Shown: positions 59,070-64,000 of the stretch, piece by piece
Numbering within the stretch: the stretch's first letter is position 1
How the letters are laid out: each line of letters starts with the position of its first letter
Assembly (NCBI GenBank): GCA_004194705.1
Contig: SADC01000115.1
Span: forward strand, 151,659-215,658
Source of the DNA: Ditylenchus dipsaci
Lineage: Eukaryota > Nematoda > Chromadorea > Rhabditida > Anguinidae
Direction: 5' to 3'
DNA: 64,000 nucleotides
Translations under genes and position numbers: made by a program
Notes under the pieces: model-generated
Database searches by the model: none
Seen by the model: only the letters and a program-made list of their open reading frames with translations
What the model was told of the DNA's origin: nothing

Positions 59070-59740
59070 GTTCGGATAGTATAAAAAGTTTAAAATAACG
59101 AGTTTCCTTCAAGACATCAACATGAAAAAAATGAAAAAATGTAAAATATGACCCGAGTGCACCCCCTCCCCCCTCCTAAGTGCTTTCACCACCCCCCCCT
59201 TCTTGTGAACGCCGTCTTACAAGCTTGACTAACATTTCAATTTTTTTTCAAATTTCAGCTCACACGGTAAACTAAACTTTAGGCGTAGAAAAGAATCTGA
59301 CAACCATTCGGGTAGGATTCATCTTTCTTTTAGTATAATAGAACTCATTTTATTCAGAAACCAGCCAACAAGCTAATTCCGCTGAAAGCCAGTCCGTCAA
59401 CCTGTTGGAGATTTCCCTACCATCCACATACCATCATTGAAATTAGTGGAGGAAAGCCCTGACTGCCAAACCCTAGCTAAAAAAGCTAGTTTACAAAAAA
59501 TTTAAAATTTTTAAAGCTTGTTAAAACAACCGAAAAATAATTGTTAGTGTATTAATTTTTAACAAATACAAGTGCTTATTTTACATGTAAATATATGGAA
59601 TTTTTAAATTATATATAGAAAAGTGTTGAGGGTAAGTTTTAATATACATTCCCACTCATTAATGATGTATTGTAATCACATTTTGATGTTCTGTCGGCCC
59701 TGATTTGCAAGCAGAATAATATTTAACGCCTCCCTGGGAG

Positions 59741-60032
59741 CCTGTGGCGACGAGATATTCTGGTGTAACCAGTGTTCTAGATCATTATTTGATAATGTTC
59801 AAAATTAAAAACTGTTTTTTTATATGAAGGCGTTTAAAGACCGGGTTTTTACCCCAACATGACCGAAAAACATGTATTTTCTAAGCCAACAGAAGCAAAA
59901 AAAGAAGCAAGTCAAAAACTACTTACAAACTACTAAATTGGTAGGAACGAGTTTCAGCGAAACGAGTTTTTCAGTTTCTGCCGAATGATGGTCTGTAACA
60001 TTGGTCCTACCGGAATATCTCGTCGCCACAGG
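59741..60032. mobile_element. Foldback, CCTGTGGCGACGAGATATTC ends
   Basis: The left end and its complement GAATATCTCGTCGCCACAGG bound about 290 bp, with weaker inner symmetry (GTGTAACCAGTG facing ACATTGGTCCTAC). Confidence 0.75.
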
Positions 60033-60294
60033 TTCACGTTTCCGTGTTGAAAGAGAAGTTCTGTAATTTGTAGTTTCATGAAGGCCAGCTCGACCCCTTA
60101 AAATATAGGAAATATAGTGTTTAGGCGTAAACGAAAGCCTACGATGTGCTGAGTAAGATAGCACCGAATTCGACAATTTTTGTGGTAATTCCCCAAGCTG
60201 TGGCCTTCCGAAGTTCGGTGCTCAGAAAAACCAAGTAAATTTGTTAAAACAGTTCATACTCAATAAAAATTTGATGATTCATAGTAGGGTGGTA

Positions 60295-61522
60295 CGTTAC
60301 GGTTAATTTGGCCCTACCCGGTTTCGTTTAACCGCTTTTGGGGTACCGGTTTCGGTTACGGTTTATCACCAGTACCCGTTAACCAACCCGGTTTTCCGGT
60401 TTTTCAAATTTTTCGCAAATTAGTCCTAGACGTTGGAATTAATGTAAATTTTTTTGAAACACAAATAAATCTAACTTTTTGCAGACCTCATACCGTACCT
60501 TGTTTATTAAACCCTTATGGGGGATTATTTTTCAACCGTCAAAAAGTGCGAAATTGTCAATCAAAAATGGTCTCAACTCTGACATCCTAGCTAAAAAGGA
60601 GGGATTGGGGATATTAGAGTGATTATTAGAGTGGGGGATTACTAGAGAAATACGGTAACGAGTTCTACGTTTAATGATCTAGCCTACAAAAGAAAATTGT
60701 AGTCTAACAAATTAATATTTTGCAACAAAATTTAATGTTTCAACGTTTGGCTCAAGCTTCATCCCGTGTTAATGAAAATTTTTTAATGTCTACTCAATCA
60801 GAAATGTTCTTAACTTTATTCCTTTACTAAGAATTTCATTGTGGGCTAAGAGGTAGAATTGTATAGCTAAAGAGTAGAATCGAAAAGTTAGGCTTTGAAA
60901 AAGCATAAATGATAAAATAAATATGAAAATGTCAAGCAAATAAATTTTGGTTTAATTTTTCATACTTTTAAAGAAATACACACTTTTTCTCATCCTTATT
61001 CTGAAGCACTGTTTTAGGTATTTAACAACCCCACTAAAAGAGTTTCGAACTGAAAGTTAAGAGTTTTCAAATTTAAGGGGCGAGAAGCATTAAAAAATTT
61101 CAGCCATTAATGACAAGACTTTAAACTGTTTTTACACGCTAAAATACTACTTTCCTGCAAAAAAGTCAAAATTATTGTGACATTGTCGAGTAAAAGTCGA
61201 CAATTTCACGCAGATCACTACCTTTTGACTGCAGATGAATCAAGTTGAATAGAAATAGCCGAAAAAGTTGGTCCTAAAAATTTTTGTCTGATCTGTCGTC
61301 AAAAGGGTCTTCCGTATGACATTAACTAATTAGAACATGAAAAAATATACAATTCAAACAGTTGCTATTGATTTTTGATACGCCATTTTATCTAGTGCTT
61401 AAACCGGAAAAACCGGATTCTGACTTACCCGGTTTTCGGTTAACCGGTTTTTTTAGTACCCGGTTTCTGTTCCGGTTAATTAGGCCAAAACCGGTCCGGT
61501 TAACCGACCGTGAACCACCCTA
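60295..61522. mobile_element. 1.23-kb hAT-type element, 8-bp TSD
   Basis: Starts TAGGGTGGTACGTTACGGTT and ends AACCGACCGTGAACCACCCTA. It is flanked by ATTCATAG (60287-60294 and 61523-61530). The sub-terminal blocks are dense in AACCGG/CCGGTT. It contains a TACCGTATT-family copy. The uninterrupted right arm of the surrounding foldback shows the pre-insertion site. Confidence 0.93.
60491..60659. mobile_element. TACCGTATT-family copy nested in the hAT element
   Basis: TACCGTACCTTGTTTATTAA at the left and GGGGGATTACTAGAGAAATA plus CGGTA at the right. CCCTTATGGGGGATTATTTT resembles the copy at 61896. Confidence 0.8.
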
Positions 61523-61895
61523 ATTCATAGTCGTTTAAACGCTTATTCGACTCAAAATGAGCTGTTCTTTTCTGTTACAAAAACATTCCAGTCTGTTGAA
61601 AATTTTTAGCGCAAAAAGTCTGTTTTGTTTCAAGAAATCAGCATTTTTGAGCACCAACTTTTGGCAAAAAAACCGCCATAAAAATCGGAAATCGGCCTGC
61701 ACCCTCCCTAGCTTTAGTGCATTAAAAAAATTCAATTTTGCATCTTTCTGACAAGAAGTTTCCGAAAAAAATGGAGGAGGCAAGACGAAAAAGGCCTTTG
61801 AAGTTTGCTAGTCGTTCAAACTCCTTTAAAATTTTTAACGTAAATCTTTTTTATAAAGCAAACCTGAAATTCTGACACTGGATTGGTGATTAGCG

Positions 61896-62140
61896 TACCG
61901 TATTTTCTCTATTAAACCCCCATGGGGGATTATTTTTCAACGCCTAAAAAATCAGAAAATTTGAGGTCGATTCGAGATTTTTGGTACTCAACCAAAATCT
62001 GAGAAGTGGATCAGAAGTGCTCGTGCTAACCAAGAAAACGTAAAAAACAGATTTGCAAAAATGTTGCTCTAGGCTGGGATATAAGGTCCATATGGTGGGG
62101 GACTATTAGAGAGTGAGGGATTACTAGAGAAAATACGGTA
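61896..62140. mobile_element. TACCGTATT-family copy (subfamily B)
   Basis: TACCGTATTTTCTCTATTAA then CCCCCATGGGGG at the left; GGGATTACTAGAGAAAATAC plus GGTA at the right. It shares TTTTTGGTACTCAACCAAAA with the other subfamily B copies. Confidence 0.88.
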
Positions 62141-63099
62141 TCTGGTTTGCTTCTGAAACCACTCTGAGAAATGCATTTTGAATGTCATATTTAAAATTCT
62201 TCTCAAGACAATAAACTTTTAAACAAGTCAATCTCTATATAGTTTTTGGTTTTGGACTATGTTTGGATTTTTTTTGGACCATGTTTGTCGTCAGTCACGT
62301 TTTTCATAAGTTCTTTTTTAGACTTTTCAAGGTAAAATCTCGAAAAACTCTCTGTTACGTGGTAGTGCAGAATCTTGGCTACCGGATAAAAAAATATCAT
62401 GCAAAACAAAAATTTCGGTCGTAGTCTTATCGATTTGAGCTCAGGATCCAGAAAATTAGGATTACAATAAACACCGAACTTCAGTAAATGAAAATATTTT
62501 TTGTGTCGAAAAGAAGTTTAAATTTATCATTTAATTTTTAATTTTTTTGTGTGTGTTGACATTTAGAGCATGTGGTTAGTGCTTGTGAGTGAGTGACGAC
62601 TAGAAAACTTCAAAAGCCTTTTTCGTCTTGCCTTCTCAACCTTCTTCAGAAATTTTTTGTCATAAAGATGCTAAATAAAATTTTTTTGTGCACTAAAACT
62701 TAGGAGGGTGCAAGCCGATTACCGATTCTTATGGCGGTTTTTTCGGCGAAAATTGATGTTCGAAAAATGCTGATATTTTGAAAAAAAAACACACTTTTTG
62801 CCCAAATTTCTAAAAAAACTCGAATTTTTGCGTTTAATAGAAATAACAGCTCATTCTGCGTTGAAAAGGCTTTCAAACGACCAAAGGTCATTAAATTTCA
62901 TTAAGTATAAACTGTTTAAGAAATTTACTTTTTCTGAGTACCAACTTCGAGAGGCCACAGCTCGGCGAATTAGTAAGAAAAATTATCGAATTTGGTGTTA
63001 TCGTACTCAGCACATCGTAGGCTTTCATTTGAGCCCAAACACTTAATTTCAATTTTCCTGAGGGGTCCGACCAAATTACAAAATTACAGAAATTCTCTT

Positions 63100-63339
63100 T
63101 TAAAGAGCCACTGCCGTTTACGACAACGGTTGTCCCCCGCCAATTCAAAAAAGATTCCTAATCATTGAATTTCTGTGCGGATTTTTTTATTTGGATTCCA
63201 ACAAAATTTGACCTAAAATTAAATTGCAGGCTTGCTTTTTTAGAAACCAAGTTGAAAAGTCCGTACAGAAGTTCAATGATAAGGCGAATTTTTTGAATTG
63301 GTGGGGGACAATCCAGAACGCGTGGCCATGGCCCTTTAA
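63100..63339. mobile_element. TTAA-bounded foldback
   Basis: TTAA at 63100-63103 and 63336-63339. The arms GTTGTCCCCCGCCAATTCAA and TTGAATTGGTGGGGGACAAT are mirrored, followed inward by TCATTGAATTTCTG and its complement. Confidence 0.8.
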
Positions 63340-64000
63340 CAGTGAAAGGTCTGAAAGTGAGACTGGCTCATTCTGGTGTAGAACTTACCGGCGAATTCAA
63401 ACATGAAAGCCGCTTTTCAAAAAGCCGGTTTAGCACGGGATTTCGACAGATTTTCTGAATGTCGTCAAATGTGACATAAATATGCTAATGAAATCAGCTT
63501 ATATTGAAACATATTAGAAAACATATTAAAACATATTAGAAGGCATTTTCTCTAAAACTGAACCACACCTCGTTCCCGATTTTTTCGAAATTTCTAGATT
63601 TGGTCTCATTTGAAGGAGCAACTTATTCTAAGTGAGTTACTTTTGACAGAACGCCAACTTCAAATTTGGATCTCGAGATATGCTCAATTCAAAATTCGAC
63701 CCGTGCCGAATCTCTGAAATATGGCTCCTTTCTTTCATCTGCATTCAGTTTTAAGTTTTTATCACAGGACCCTCACACATTTGATACCATTCTACGCAAA
63801 ATTGAGCGGGCTTTCTTATGTATTGGTAAGCAGATTTGAATTTTCGTATAGTTTATGAAAAACTGAGATTTTACACAAGAATCAAAAATTTCAAACAAAA
63901 TTTAAAAAAAACTGTTTTTCTCCAGCTTAAAGGGGCATGATCGTGCCCGATGGGGAGAAAAGGCGCGAACAGCAGTCCTTTTCTTTCTCGATAAATTTTT
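63340..64000. other. No gene recognised (window end)
   Basis: AT-rich. AAAGGGGCATGATCGTGCCC near 63930 resembles the TTAA-family tip. Nothing else supported. Confidence 0.35.

Larger units (their letters stand above)
60050..63099. mobile_element. 3-kb foldback, left arm interrupted by a hAT element
   Basis: Right arm 62595-63099 is the inverted copy of 60050-60294 joined to 61531-61830. Matching anchors: GCCTACGATGTGCTGAGTA and its complement, CCTCGAAGTTGG-like text, CCGCCATAAAAATCGG facing CCGATTCTTATGGCGG, and AAGACGAAAAAGGC facing GCCTTTTTCGTCTT. The spacer 61831-62594 holds another insertion (61896-62140). Confidence 0.85.

Noticed and set aside
59919..60176. 85-residue minus-strand frame
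   Set aside because: Falls in the arms of the foldbacks 59741-60032 and 60050-63099; no family resemblance.
1..64000. CRISPR arrays, operons, bacterial promoters
   Set aside because: The direct repeats seen are minisatellites or MITEs, and the genes have spliceosomal introns, so the DNA is eukaryotic.

Overview
The window is AT-rich eukaryotic DNA with GT-AG introns and no prokaryotic features. It reads as an invertebrate metazoan (or close relative). The phylum cannot be named from sequence alone. Two genes are nearly complete. A plastin/fimbrin gene lies on the + strand at 2899-11912 in 18 exons (EF-hands plus four CH domains). A CCCH zinc-finger gene of the ZC3H4/6/8 type lies on the + strand at 35740-41592 in 13 exons. 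There is also a partial minus-strand SDR16C-like dehydrogenase (about 13577-15005) and an unrecognised small coiled-coil gene (55424-57871, tentative).

Most of the rest is transposon-derived, and almost all of it is folded: long, near-perfect inverted repeats of 60 bp to 3 kb. Five MITE-like elements have visible 8-bp target duplications (hAT type). Others have TA ends (Tc1/mariner- and pogo/Tigger-like) or TTAA ends. A family with TACCGTATTTTCTCTAAT ends has about ten copies. A decayed hAT with transposase remnants lies at 22289-24525 and a LINE 3' end at about 24950-25236. A complete 2.3-kb LTR retrotransposon at 45068-47388 carries Gag and an aspartic protease but has no room for reverse transcriptase or integrase. 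It has 165-bp LTRs, a 5-bp target duplication, a PBS and a PPT.

Two themes stand out. First, every coding frame is broken by single-base deletions. Each can be placed next to a short homopolymer run, and restoring one base gives a conserved protein of the expected length (plastin: six deletions, 624 codons once counted back). This points to consensus undercalling in the assembly rather than pseudogenes. Second, the foldback elements nest in an orderly way. A shared mobile core sits at the exact centre of mirrored arms that differ from locus to locus, and the arms of one copy resemble each other far more than they resemble other copies.

Layout: 1-2.9 kb minisatellite and a 1.15-kb foldback; 2.9-11.9 kb plastin; 13.5-15 kb SDR remnant; 15.5-21.2 kb dense foldbacks; 22.3-24.5 kb hAT; 24.6-26.5 kb LINE remnant and tandem-repeat foldbacks; 28.7-34.7 kb foldbacks; 35.7-41.6 kb ZC3H gene with a mobile element in each of its four long introns; 43-53 kb pogo-like and TACCGTATT elements and the LTR element; 55.4-57.9 kb putative gene; 58-63.4 kb hAT-type elements and a 3-kb foldback interrupted by one of them.
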